A stretch of 64,000 bases of DNA from Anthoceros angustus (taxonomy: Eukaryota; Streptophyta; Anthocerotopsida; Anthocerotales; Anthocerotaceae), in NCBI GenBank assembly GCA_010909165.1, contig MU008209.1, positions 62,001 to 126,000 of the forward strand. Reading direction: 5' to 3'. The notes under the pieces were generated by a model. That model was given only the letters and a program-made list of their open reading frames with translations. It was not told where the DNA came from and did not search any database. Both the position numbers and the translations under genes were made by a program. Shown piece after piece: positions 1-10,233 of this stretch. Each line of letters begins with the position of its first letter. The stretch's first letter is position 1.

Positions 1-1806
1 CCCCTCAAACAACCTGGCAAAGTGTTACTGAACACTTTCCTTGTTGAGATGTGCCGAGGGTAGCACTTGTGGGAGAGACTTATTGCTCCATGGTGCTGTT
101 TTCCAGGTGTTTGCCCTCTCTGTGGGAGAAATCGGACAATTGATCTGCCTTGGTCCAAACGATAGCTGTGAATTCTTCCATGATCCCGGCATGAAAAGGT
201 TTGGTCCTACACCATAAATTAGACCAATGACTGCAGTTGTGCTTGCTGCTACCTGTGTACTCAATTCAGGCATTTCCGGTTCAGAAAGCCTTCTGTCATT
301 GCAGTGATCAGGAGGGGTTGGTGAGAAAGTCATTGAGGATTCAACCGATGGCTGACAAGACTGGGTTTTTTTTCAATCTGAGTGAGTCAATGCTGAGTGA
401 TGCTTTGTCGAGCCCAGAATGTTGACGCTCATCTTGGTGTGGGAATTTCAACACAAGCATGCACGTGTTCAGGCTGTGTAATTTATTTAACAGAAGTCAA
501 CATGATGGATTGGTATTCTATGACTTTGATGCATGCAGCTGTGGCCAGCAAAGGTGAAAATTCTGAGGATCGCTACAATATGGCTATCACCAAGGCGGAG
601 TATTTCGTTATGCGCACTGTATTCACTGTAAGAAGGAGTTCAGGAAGCATGGTGCTGTTCCTTCATTTTCTGGATTCTGCAGGCTTTGTGTTCGCAAATT
701 TAATAAGCGTACATTGATGCCCTGCAGTATACGCTGCCAGTTCTGATGGGATGGCATGCTGTGGTTGATCCCTCACTCGTTGAGGAACTCATGAATTCGC
801 CGACACCTGAGGGCATGGTCACCGATGGAGCCAGAGAATGGGCCAAATAAATTATCATCGGCAGTGCGCAGAGCTGCAGTTTTTGGTGGTCCTTTGCCCT
901 TTTTAAGGGCGATTGGAGCTGATGAGGCTCCAAATTCGGTGCAACATGTGGCAGCGCAAGGGCGGGATATTTTGCTTGCATTCACTGAGATTGCTTCTCG
1001 AACTCCCTGTCAGGCATTTGCGAGGGTTGACCTTTAGTAAGCTTACGGTGGACGCATCCTGCAGAGACAGGTGTATGAGCAGTCTGCCACTTCAGCGAGC
1101 GGCTTCTCTTTGGAAGGTCTGCGATGGTTCTTGTTACTAAAGAGGCTTTGAGGATCTATGGGCCACCAGTTGTGAACTTTGATTCGCCAAGGAGCCACTG
1201 GCGGGCTAGAGGTGTGTTTATGAAACAAGGTCGTATGAAAACCGGACGTCTCACACATCCTAATCCTAGATAATTCGAAAATTAGCATCATCAACTTAAG
1301 ATGTATAATTTTAAACGGGATAAAATAATTATTCGAATTTTTTAAAATAATTAGGGCACGTGGCGTAAGTTTATTTGGGGTAGGTCTAACACTCCCAGTT
1401 GATCGGGTGTGTTGGTTTGCACCTAGATTAGAGCTTTGTTTGGGTAGCTTTGTTTGGTGGGCACGACATGACCACTACGTATCCCGAGGGGTGGTTCAAC
1501 AGGGTAATGCCGAAATAATTCTTTTTTAAAAAATATAAGGTTCAACATACATATTTATAATTTTCAAAATTTTAACATTTATAAAAAATAATTGTATCAA
1601 ATTTCAACATTTATTAGAATACATAGGTATCTATATACAACTAATAGATATGTGTAGACCTAACCTAAACAAGCCCTAATTTTCCACACATAGGTACATG
1701 GGAGGTTAAAGGGACAAAAGACATCAAGGTGCTTGGGGTAGAGGACAAGAGGTAAATTACCGCAGTGGTATCTTCATCCGCAGCAGGTCACTTACTACCG
1801 CTCTAA
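1..1806. other. No recognised gene
   Basis: Short overlapping ORFs occur on both strands up to about 1,300, none with a motif I recognise and none with a convincing start or exon structure. From about 1,300 to 1,700 the sequence is AT-rich and stop-dense. Nothing can be assigned with confidence. Confidence 0.5.
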
Positions 1807-2600
1807 ATCATCTTCACAGGAACAACAAGTAGGTCGGTACCCAAAGGTCATGGTGCTGCCAAGCTATGTGTAGATACAGGATCTCATTTAACATATACTA
1901 GCACTCATTGGTCTACACTAGAGTCATCGAAGGCATTTGTGAAGGAAATCTTGATCCCTTACTATGAAAGGCAACTGGATGTCTTGAGGCTAGCCACAAG
2001 GCAAAAGATGATATGGATTATAGATTGCTGGAGTGTTCACACAAGCAAGGAATTCCTAGATTGGATGAAAAGGACTTACCCTTTGATATATGTGATCTTC
2101 ATTCCCGCTAGATGTACTAGCAAGTTGCAACCTACTGATGTAGTCCTTCAGCGACCCTTGAAGCGTGCTTTCAAGCGAGAATTCTGTAAGTGGACAGCCG
2201 CTACTATTGAAGAGCAACTCAACGAAGGAGGAAAAATTGCTGTTAATCTCAAACTGAAACACTTGAAGCCCAAAGTGTGTGAACGGTTATATTCAATGCA
2301 TGGACACACGTTTCAAATATGCAAGATATGATCAAACATGGATGGGAAAAGACAGGTATTTTAAGATCATTCAACTCAGATTTTCAGATAGAGGCAATGG
2401 AACCAAACACGACAACATCCTTATTTTCTAGAACAACTGAGGACATAGAAGAAGGGCATGAATTTGAAGAGGAAGGAGATGATAAGGACTATTTATCTGA
2501 AATAGTGGATGTGATGAAGAAATGTTTGGCTACAGCAGAAGCTTCAACAAGTGGACAAGCATCAACCTGCAGCAAAAACAAAGCTAGAATGAACCATTAG
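1807..2600 (+). pseudogene. DDE transposase remnant, pogo/Tigger-like
   Basis: The frame is open from just after a stop at 1804 to 2331 and resembles the second half of a DDE_1 (pogo/Tigger, CENP-B-related) transposase. Visible signatures are GSHLTYTSTHWSTLE, then IIDCWSVHTSKEF with a catalytic-type Asp, then IPARCTSKLQPTD with the third acidic position, then LQRPLKRAF. A frame change near 2319-2331 moves the reading into a second frame that continues with WEKTGILRSF, a tail block typical of these proteins, and ends in an acidic stretch with a stop at about 2600. The N-terminal DNA-binding domain and the first catalytic Asp are not seen. No terminal inverted repeats were found. It reads as a dead, 5'-truncated and frameshifted copy; family assignment is firm, subfamily is not. 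Confidence 0.8.
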
Positions 2601-3430
2601 CCAAGAAGAATAAACATCTACAGGATCTTTGAAACAATAATGAAAACCTGGTAGATAGCCATAGGAATGAGACTAACTAGGGTTCCTAGGGACTTGACCC
2701 TGACTTTGAGTTAAGAAGCTAACCCTAACTAGGGAAACCTTAGCAACCTAGGTAGGGAACTAACCCTAGCTACCTAAGAAGAGGACTATCCCTTGCTACG
2801 GACTTGAAAGAAAAATTGCCTACTGAAACAAGATGAGTACCTACCTCATCAAGTGCAACCTCCAAATAGTTAGGGGACAATTCTGCATGATCTCGTTCAC
2901 GGTGAATGAGAGTGTAAATGATCTTGTGACTGTAGGATTCCTTGCAATAACACAATTGGATTTCTCAGTCGGTAATACACAGTCAGATGCTCACTCCATA
3001 CAATTGCACCATTGCATTAACGTAATAAACACAGACCTTAGGATGCCGAAGGAAAACATGAGATTGATCATGATGGGAATCCTGTACTACTATATCAAGA
3101 ACTTCGTTCCCAAGCAACAGCTGTAGGCTACCATCAGACCATTTTACAAATCTTGCGTTGCTCTCAAACTGCAACAACAAAGTTCCACAATCAATCAAAA
3201 CACCTCATGTCCTCTCTTCATGGAAAACTGGCTCATAAGTTCAAATAAGCAGCGCCTACTTCAAAAATTATTGATCAACTTGCAGTCAAGGACCCATTGC
3301 GATTCTTGATTGCCCTCCACCGAGCAACATTCTCCCTCTCGCCATCGCTCTGAGCTCTCTCTGTATCACTCAGATCCTGCTGGCGACCCAGAAGCAGAGC
3401 GGATGCGACTCAGGAGTGCTATGTCACGCT
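2601..3430. other. Intergenic, no gene seen
   Basis: The stretch contains a degenerate run of AACCCTAA-like words (about 2,690-2,775) and short ORFs without recognisable motifs. There is no gene evidence. Confidence 0.5.
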
Positions 3431-3439
3431 CATCTTGAC

Positions 3440-4075
3440 TCCACTCCGGTGGAGGCTGCGGCCTCACCTCGTGAGGCGGCCTCGCGATCTGACCTCGGTA
3501 TCGGCCGAGCTCGCGAGGCTCTGCGATCTTTGCAACCTCGGTGCCTTGCGGCGACCTCGCGATCTGACCTCGGTGCCTTGCGGCGACCTCGCGGTGCGGC
3601 CTCACCCTCGTGAGGCTGCGACATCTCTGACCGACCTCGTGTCACGGCGACCTCGCGAGGCTGCGACATCTGCGACCGACCTCGTGTCACGGCGACCTGC
3701 GGCATCTGACCGACCTCGTGTCACGGCGACCTCGCGGCTGCGGCATCTGCGACCGACCTCGTATCTGCGACCTCGCGAAAAAGCGGCGACCTCGCGGTGC
3801 GGCCTCGGCCCTCGTGAGGCTGCGGCCTCACCGCCTCGTGAGGCTGCGGCCTCAGTACCTCGTGAGGCCTCAGTACCTCGTGAGGCTGCGGCCTCAGTAC
3901 CTCGTGAGGCGGCCTCACCTCGTGAGGCTGCGGCCTCACCTCGTGAGGCGGCCTCACCGCCTCGTGAGGCTGCGGCCTCACCGCCTCGTGAGGCGGCCTC
4001 ACCTCGTGAGGCGGCCTCACCGCCTCGTGAGGCTGCGGCCTCACCGCCTCGTGAGGCGGCCTCGCGGCGTTGCTC
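3440..4075. repeat. GC-rich quasi-palindromic tandem array
   Basis: The array is built from alternating GCCTC and GAGGC words. The core GCCTCGTGAGGC is an inverted pair around GT, and GAGGC-TGCG-GCCTC forms the opposite hairpin. Units of about 18 and 24 bp alternate in the right half (about 3,800-4,065). The left half has a longer unit of about 57 bp containing GACCTCGTGTCACGGCGACC. Base composition changes abruptly to AT-rich at 4,080. Long ORFs exist on both strands and several frames here only because the repeat lacks stop codons; they are not treated as genes. Dense CpG content could attract methylation, and the alternating arms could form hairpins or cruciforms. Confidence 0.9.
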
Positions 4076-6758
4076 CCTTTTCTCTGTTTTCGGCATTTTA
4101 GACTCTTAAATATTTACACATTCGGCATTTTAAGCATAATAGTTTTTAGATTTTCAACTTTTACTAATTCTAATTAATTAACGCCGAATCACCCCTCGGG
4201 GTACGGTAGTATGTGTGAAACCATGTTATCAAAATGGACCAATCACTAGATGTTATTTTTATTGAACTTTATAATTGAATAAAGCATTACATTCGTGCCA
4301 GCACAACATTGGGCATTATTTTTGACCGAGCAGTATATGTGAATCCACCTTCATGCCAGACGAAGTTCTCTTTTCAGTCAGCCATTTTTCATGTAAAGAC
4401 CTGACATGTGGGCCATGGATGTCCACTTATGCCACATTGACCACCGGCCTAGTAAGCAAAGACAAGGTAGTACCTTGTCTTTGCTTTTGCTTCATCTTTT
4501 GTTATGTTAGTGTTCACAATCCTGCCCAACCTGTCCACGATCTATTCATTTCTAGTTCAAGATGGATCCCCTATCGCAATATGGGCAACTGCCGCTTGTA
4601 TACAGTGTTCCATCTCTGCAAGCTTTGGCTCCGCCTAGCATCCCAAGACTTTGGAATCCAAAGTGGACTACCTAGACAACAAGAGCCCACATGCTTTGGC
4701 TGCAGCGTACTAGGAGATATATTTGAACCACCAGCACAAAGGGCAACCTTGACAGACACCATTGAGAGACTACATTTGTGAAGATTGTGCCCACATATAT
4801 AGCTTTTGTTCGAACCAATCTAGATCTCCAATGCCGCAATAAATGGATAATTTTGCCTTCATAAGCAATAGTCCAAAAGTGGTAGGCATGCCCAACTCCC
4901 AAGACCCCCGATTCGTAGATCTAACAAACAATCCTTTCTGTGCAGCAAGTGAAAGTATATATGAAGGGCTGTTTGAAAGCACACACACCTATGATCAACC
5001 TTCAAGCTCCCCTCTATCTTCCCACCTGCATCATCATCAACACCACCAGCTTCAACACCTATTAGGGCTCTTCCTCTAGCTTCCACCTCTCAAGACAACG
5101 AGTCTTGTGAGTCCCCTTTCACTCAAGTTACCAAATTGAAACGTGTTGCAACAAAGAAGATGTCCTAGTAGGCAAAGATAAAGAATTTGAGTGGTGGATT
5201 GGAATCATAAGATTGCAGACAAAATCAACAATTTTGCAGATTGTGCTTGGACTAAAAGCTTTGTAAAGATTGAGGCAATTAGCAAATTGGAAAACCTCTA
5301 AATAATAGAGAAAGCCAAGTTGGAGCATAACATGATAGTGACAGAGTTGCAGCAATTCACATAGAGATGGAAAAGCTCTTATAAGGTCCAAGCACAAAAG
5401 AGATCAATGCCTTCATATGAGTAATCTAGTGCATGTGCTTCAGGAAATCTTCGAACACCAGTTAGTCATGCCCCAGATGTCAGAATAGAACTTTAATCAT
5501 GTATCATCTTCCAGAGCTTATTGAGCTCTCCAACATGATGTTTTTTTCTTTAGAGCTTGTGCAAAAGACGTGGACTAAAGAAGTTTTTATTAGAGCTCTA
5601 CTTGTGAAATCTAATAGGGAACTTGGAACACTATTGAGTCCTGGTCAATACGTCTAGGCACAACGTGTCTTGACATCTCAATTGTCTTGCACAAAGCATG
5701 CGACAAATTTTTAGGGGTCTGCAACAAGTACCTGTTTCTTGCAATCTAAAAAAAAATAGTACAACGAAGATAGATTGTTATATATCTCAATGAAGTTTAC
5801 CATCTACCTCCTAACATAATGCACGTAGTATTTTACCTAGTACACAACAAATAAATGATATATGCAACAACTAAATGGCTTTAAAATTTTTCTCCAATAG
5901 TAAAACAAGTATGGATATCTAAAGCTTAACTACTAATAGTGAAGAGGGTGTGAAAATAATAACCTACTTGCCTACTTGTTGTTTTTCCTACCGTATGCTC
6001 ACTTGCCACATGTTACCTATTTACCATCATGATCAACTATCTCTCTACTCTTGCTTTTACCTGCAAGCATATGCACGCTATTTTCACCTAAGCTTCCATG
6101 TGCATTTGCTCTAGACATAACTCGTGCTGCATCATGATTTGCTGAACATGAAGTTGGTTCGTCATTTTTGCTAAGTCTATTTTGGCCAAATATTATGCAA
6201 ATTTAACGACAAATCCACCTTATAAATAGAGATATATAAGAATTCACATCTTGATCTTGCTATTATTATATGGTCCGTACTGTCCTGCAATGTGAGAAAG
6301 ACTTATGTGCTTGCTATGCCTGATGGAAGAAACATATGCCTTTTGTGTAACAAACATCTTTCTCCTTATGCGTGATGTGCAAAAAGGTCTTCTCCGCTTG
6401 TGCTGTTTTACATGTATCAACCTGTAGGAAAGAGTCGCAACATCCACTTAAAAGTTGAGAAGATCCTGGCCGTTATCTTTTAAATGGAGAGATGTAACTG
6501 ACACACGTGTCAAAAACACCCCGCAACTATGAAGCATGAAGCCAGTTGTCCTATATGCATGGTCGCAAGATGGCATCCCCTTGGTAGACCTTGGTGCAGC
6601 GTGCTTCAAGCCTGCCGATTGTCGTCAGGGCTGACCTGCTTGGATGGAAGCAGTGAATCCAGAGGAACTCCGACCACCCAGAGAGTTCTTCAAAAGCCTC
6701 TGGTAACGGTGTCGAGCAGGCTAGCGCGGCCGTGAACTGAACTCGGAGCAGGAAGAGC
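4076..6758. other. Long intergenic stretch upstream of the PEBP gene
   Basis: It is AT-rich, with scattered short ORFs (for example 4353-4781 and 5128-5397) that show no recognised domain. The part from about 6,200 to 6,758 presumably includes the promoter and 5' leader of the PEBP gene, but no motif could be placed with confidence. Confidence 0.45.
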
Positions 6759-7539
6759 ATGGCGGCCCCTGTACCAGGACCCCTCACGGTCGAGCAGTTC
6801 CGGGCAGCAAGGGTTATCCCAGATGTGATAGACCAGTTTGCAGACAAAGTTGTGGAGATACGAGTGAAGTGCAGTGAGGTGGAGATTACCAATGGTGTGA
6901 AGATGCGGGTTGCCCAGACTCAGCAAAGGCCGCATGTGGAGTTCCCGGACCGTGATTTTGGCGATCATATGTACAGTCTGGTGATTGTGGACCCTGACGC
7001 TCCGAGTCCTGAGAGTCCCACCTTACGCCACTTCGTCCATTGGGTGGTTACGAATATTCCAGGCTCTACTGCTCCGAGCAAAGGTAGGTTGGTTAGTTGC
7101 GTCTCTCCAAGGCCTAAAGCTCGTACCTGAATCTGACGGAGGAGTTCAAATCAAGCGTTGTGTTGGGTGTGCCGTGCGTGAGCAGAAATCTGGGAGAAGG
7201 GTCAGGAAGTGGTGCCCTACATGGGGCCCGCTCCTCCCAGGGGAGAGCATCGTTATGTGTTCCTGGCGTACCGTCAGGTGAGGACTCGTTGATTGCTGGA
7301 TGTAAGGCCACTTGTAGCTTCCGAGGAGGACGGAAATGGTTCATGCTATAGAGTCATAACGCCCTGCATGGTGGTTGCAGCCAGGACAGCTGGACATCAA
7401 GGAACAGCTAGAACGCAAGAACTTCAATCTCAAGGGTTTTGCTCGGAAGCACAACCTGGGGCATCCTGTTGCAGGTGTCTACTTCACAGCCAAACATGGT
7501 GACGATCTGGACTTTTCAGGGAGGCAGGTTCAGCCTTGA
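6759..7539 (+). CDS. PEBP-family protein, MFT-like
   Basis: This is a phosphatidylethanolamine-binding protein of the FT/TFL1/MFT group, small cytosolic or nuclear regulators of developmental transitions. Three exons are visible: 6759-7083, about 7201/7206-7277, and 7381-7539, about 187 residues in all. Exon 1 holds the ligand-pocket motif DPDAPSP and RHFVHWVV; exon 2 holds PYMGPAPPRGEHRY with the GxHR motif; exon 3 holds FARKHNLGHPVAGVYF and ends VQP. The IPGSTAPSKG-QEVVPYM run resembles MFT more than FT or TFL1. The position that is Tyr85 in FT and His88 in TFL1 is Phe here. The first intron begins with GTAGG at 7084 in phase 1, matching the third intron of FT genes; the two upstream FT introns are absent. 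The in-frame acceptor lacks AG: GAAGGGTCAG around 7196-7205 has one G too many. Donor GTGAGG at 7278 and acceptor TTGCAG at 7380 are canonical. Start is the ATG in GAGCATGGCG. Confidence 0.88.
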
Positions 7540-8334
7540 GAATGTAAGTCTGAAAAAAATCAAAAACAACGGAGAATAGCAGAAGGTTTTAGGAAGGCAG
7601 TTTTGAGGTCTTGATACCATTTGTACAGGATGTACCCATGTATACAGAACCGGAAATTCTTGAAACTTGGGAACGCCTTGAGATATTCGTATTTGTCATC
7701 ACAAGTAAAGAGGAACTTGCTACCCCTGCCACCATCAGCCGTCCCGAGACATTATCTTCTCTCTGCGTGTAACAGGTGTAGAGTTGTGGTGAAGACAAAA
7801 TGATCCAGCTTAATTGATATTCAGGAGCAAATCCATACCATCACCAAGCAACTTGCGCGAGAGCTGCCCTGCTGAACAGATTCTGAAGGTCAAATCACAT
7901 TGCGACTAGAAGCAAACATCTCTACATGATGGCATCAGCAGAGCTCCTGGAAACAGAGAACCCTTACAAGTCTATCAAGAATATTGCTGGATTGAGTGTG
8001 CGTTCGCAGCGCATTGGGGCCCTCGTCTTCTGTGCAGTACCACGCAAGGATGCGACCAGACTCCACGCGGCAGTTACTTCTCCAAATATCCTCGCTCCCT
8101 TCCCACTTTCTTCTTGGATGTCAGCCCGTTCTTGTGTCCTGGAGCCACAAATACGATACAGAGAGACATGTAAGAAAGACGAGCTGACCAGAGAGAGAAA
8201 AGGAAATGCTGGGCACTACCTTTCCCCAGATTCACAACACACTTGAACGATACGTCAGTAGGAGGAGCACATGATGAAACAATTGTTGTGCTTAATGTAG
8301 GAGATCATATACACCTTGCACCAGTCCATCTTGT
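7540..8334. other. Convergent intergenic region between PEBP and HCNGP-like genes
   Basis: It holds the 3' flanks of two convergent genes. Short ORFs (for example 7926-8246) have no recognised domain. No terminator or RNA gene could be defined. Confidence 0.5.
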
Positions 8335-9690
8335 TCACTCAAAGTTGCGTCTGCTTTCACCCGGCTTGTCTACCCTTCTGTCTGATCTACTGTTGCTGTA
8401 TGTCTTGTCACCGGACCTAGGTTTATCCTCCGTCTCTCTCCGCTTCGGCAGCCAGGTATTCGAATAGCCACTCCCTGCAGTGGCGGCCAGCCTTGCACTG
8501 GATGCACTCGCTGCAGCAGCTGCAGCGGTAGCAGCAGCCAGGGCATCCTTCGTCCCCATCTGAAGGGGTACACCGGACTTGTCCTCATCAACCCTGTCCC
8601 ACTTGGTCTTCTTGCTCCGTCCCTCCGTCTTCACGGAAGCGTCCCCGTTGACAGCCACCACAGTAGCACTAGAAGATGCCCTAAACGAAGACTGCACTGC
8701 GACACTTGCTCCAGGAAACGCTTTCTGCCCTGCCAACAGCTGCACGATGGGCTTGGGGCGAGCATCAGGCATGGCAGGCACAGAAGCCACAGTCCCCCGC
8801 ACAAAATCTATCCTCTGGCTCTGCTTCTTCTCCTGCTCCTTCCTCTTCAACTCCTTCTTCTGCTCCGCCGAAATGGCATCATAGAAGTCCCCAGAGTCAT
8901 ACCCGTGCGGATCAAAAACCTCCTTCTTGAAGCAACTCCCTATCTGATCAATCTCCTGATGCCGCACAGCGCGCTGCAGAAAATCTGGATTCCGGTACCC
9001 CTTCGAGTTCCTCAGATCCTCGTTGAAGCTTCTCCCGCTGTTCTTGAGGGCGAGGTACTTCGCGAACTTGCTCTGCAACTCCTCCGAGCACTTCCCCGTG
9101 GGAGGAGGAGGCAGGAAGTCATCCAAACTCCCCTCAGCATCCAGGAGCGATGTCTCATCCCCTGGTCTCCCATTGGCAGCCGCCTCCACCTCCGGAGCCC
9201 GCTCTCCCGCCGCCGCCAATCCCTCCCCTCCCTTCCCTGCATCATCCACCTCCACCACAGGCTCCACCTGCGAGATCGTTCCTGCTGCAACAGCCGCAGC
9301 CGCAGCTGGCGACCTCCTGACCTCCTCCTCCAAAACTCCATTCCCAGCATCCAACTGGTGGTACACAATTCCAGCCTCCGAGCCCCCACCATCCTGCTCC
9401 CGGCCTTCAGGCTCGGGCGACAAGGCAGCCTCATCATGTGCGTAGTCCACAATCCCCCTCCCTTCACGCCGCACTCCCGCTCCCACGGCCGCAGCTCCGC
9501 CATCTCCTGCCCTATCCTCCTGCCGCAGCACCGGCTGCTGCTGCACAACCTCAATCCCTGCATCCGTTTCCGGGGCTGCATCCGGCATAGCCTCGTCCTC
9601 ATCCTCCATGTCCGCATCCTCCTCATCCTCGTCCGCGTACATGGACAGCAGCGCTATGCCCTCCCCCTTCCGCCTCACGGCTGCCGCCAT
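8335..9690 (-). CDS. SAP30BP/HCNGP-like protein
   Basis: This is an intronless ORF of 451 codons in the HCNGP family (human SAP30BP), nuclear proteins linked to transcriptional co-repression and pre-mRNA splicing. I place the start at the ATG at 9690 because the encoded MAAAVRRKGEGIALLSMYADED matches the family N-terminus (GIALLSMY followed by an acidic run); the frame extends upstream only through non-ATG codons. The acidic N-terminus and a low-complexity Ala/Gly/Glu middle (about 20-190) lead to the diagnostic core at about 191-300: DFLPPPPTGKC, FAKYLALKNSGRSFNEDLR, GYRNPDFLQRAV, then FDPHGYDSGDFYDAISAEQ and a basic KELKRKEQEKK run. The C-terminus (about 330-451) is Ala- and Arg-rich and poorly conserved. 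It is divergent with the cis-prenyltransferase gene and convergent with PEBP. Absence of introns is unusual for this family in plants as far as I recall, and could indicate an old retrocopy. Confidence 0.88.
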   Translation of the reverse strand: MAAAVRRKGEGIALLSMYADEDEEDADMEDEDEAMPDAAPETDAGIEVVQQQPVLRQEDRAGDGGAAAVGAGVRREGRGIVDYAHDEAALSPEPEGREQDGGGSEAGIVYHQLDAGNGVLEEEVRRSPAAAAAVAAGTISQVEPVVEVDDAGKGGEGLAAAGERAPEVEAAANGRPGDETSLLDAEGSLDDFLPPPPTGKCSEELQSKFAKYLALKNSGRSFNEDLRNSKGYRNPDFLQRAVRHQEIDQIGSCFKKEVFDPHGYDSGDFYDAISAEQKKELKRKEQEKKQSQRIDFVRGTVASVPAMPDARPKPIVQLLAGQKAFPGASVAVQSSFRASSSATVVAVNGDASVKTEGRSKKTKWDRVDEDKSGVPLQMGTKDALAAATAAAAAASASSARLAATAGSGYSNTWLPKRRETEDKPRSGDKTYSNSRSDRRVDKPGESRRNFE

Positions 9691-10233
9691 TGCTGCCGCC
9701 GCAGGAAGAAGCCGGCTGCGGAGAGACAGCAAACGCAGAGAGCCTCACAGAGCCGCAGAGACTCAGAAATGTCGCCGAGCGTGAACGGGGCCGGGCAAAG
9801 TTGCTGCTTACGGTTAGGACGCAATAAGAGACATTTCTAACAACAAAGCCTCCATCGCTCCAAGGTTCCTTTCCGATTGGTGTAGGAATCGTTCCCCCCA
9901 GGCCGTCTCCAGGTGTCTGGCATGAGGGAATCAGGGGCACGAGCGGGGCCAGCAGGCTGAATGTGGCTGCTCTAGAGCTCGCACCCGTCCACATGTGGGA
10001 GGGAGGAGACGTCTCGGTCTGCCTGGCTGTTGCAATGGTGTTGGGCGGCGCTCGTTGCGGCAGGGGAGCATCGGGCCTTCGTATTATTGCGCAGGCGGAG
10101 CTCGCATGGGAGCTGGAATCCGGGTGTGGTCAGCTGCCCAGAGGGTTCAAGGGCCGTTTTCGAGTGGGGCAGTTTTGAGGCTGCTGCTGCTTCCCCATGC
10201 CACCAGCTGCCTCCGTCTTGCGCGGAGATAGGC
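9691..10233. promoter_or_regulatory. Shared divergent promoter region
   Basis: About 540 bp separate the start codons of two divergently oriented conserved genes, so both 5' leaders and promoters must lie here. The sequence is GC-rich with no clear TATA box, as in many broadly expressed genes. Individual sites could not be assigned. It is inferred from gene layout only. Confidence 0.4.

Noticed and set aside
1-1300. Gene suggested by ORFs at 397-717 and 825-1140
   Set aside because: No conserved motif and no plausible splice structure. Overlapping ORFs on both strands are of similar length, as expected by chance.
2690-2780. Telomere-like AACCCTAA words
   Set aside because: Only a few degenerate copies with irregular spacing. 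Not an interstitial telomeric array.
3435-4109. Long ORFs on both strands (up to 224 codons)
   Set aside because: The 18- and 24-bp units lack stop codons in several frames. The predicted REAASPP/RPHLVRL repeats are by-products of the array.
8905-9840. 311-codon plus-strand ORF
   Set aside because: It lies entirely opposite the HCNGP-like coding sequence, where GC-rich codons suppress stops. No motif was seen.
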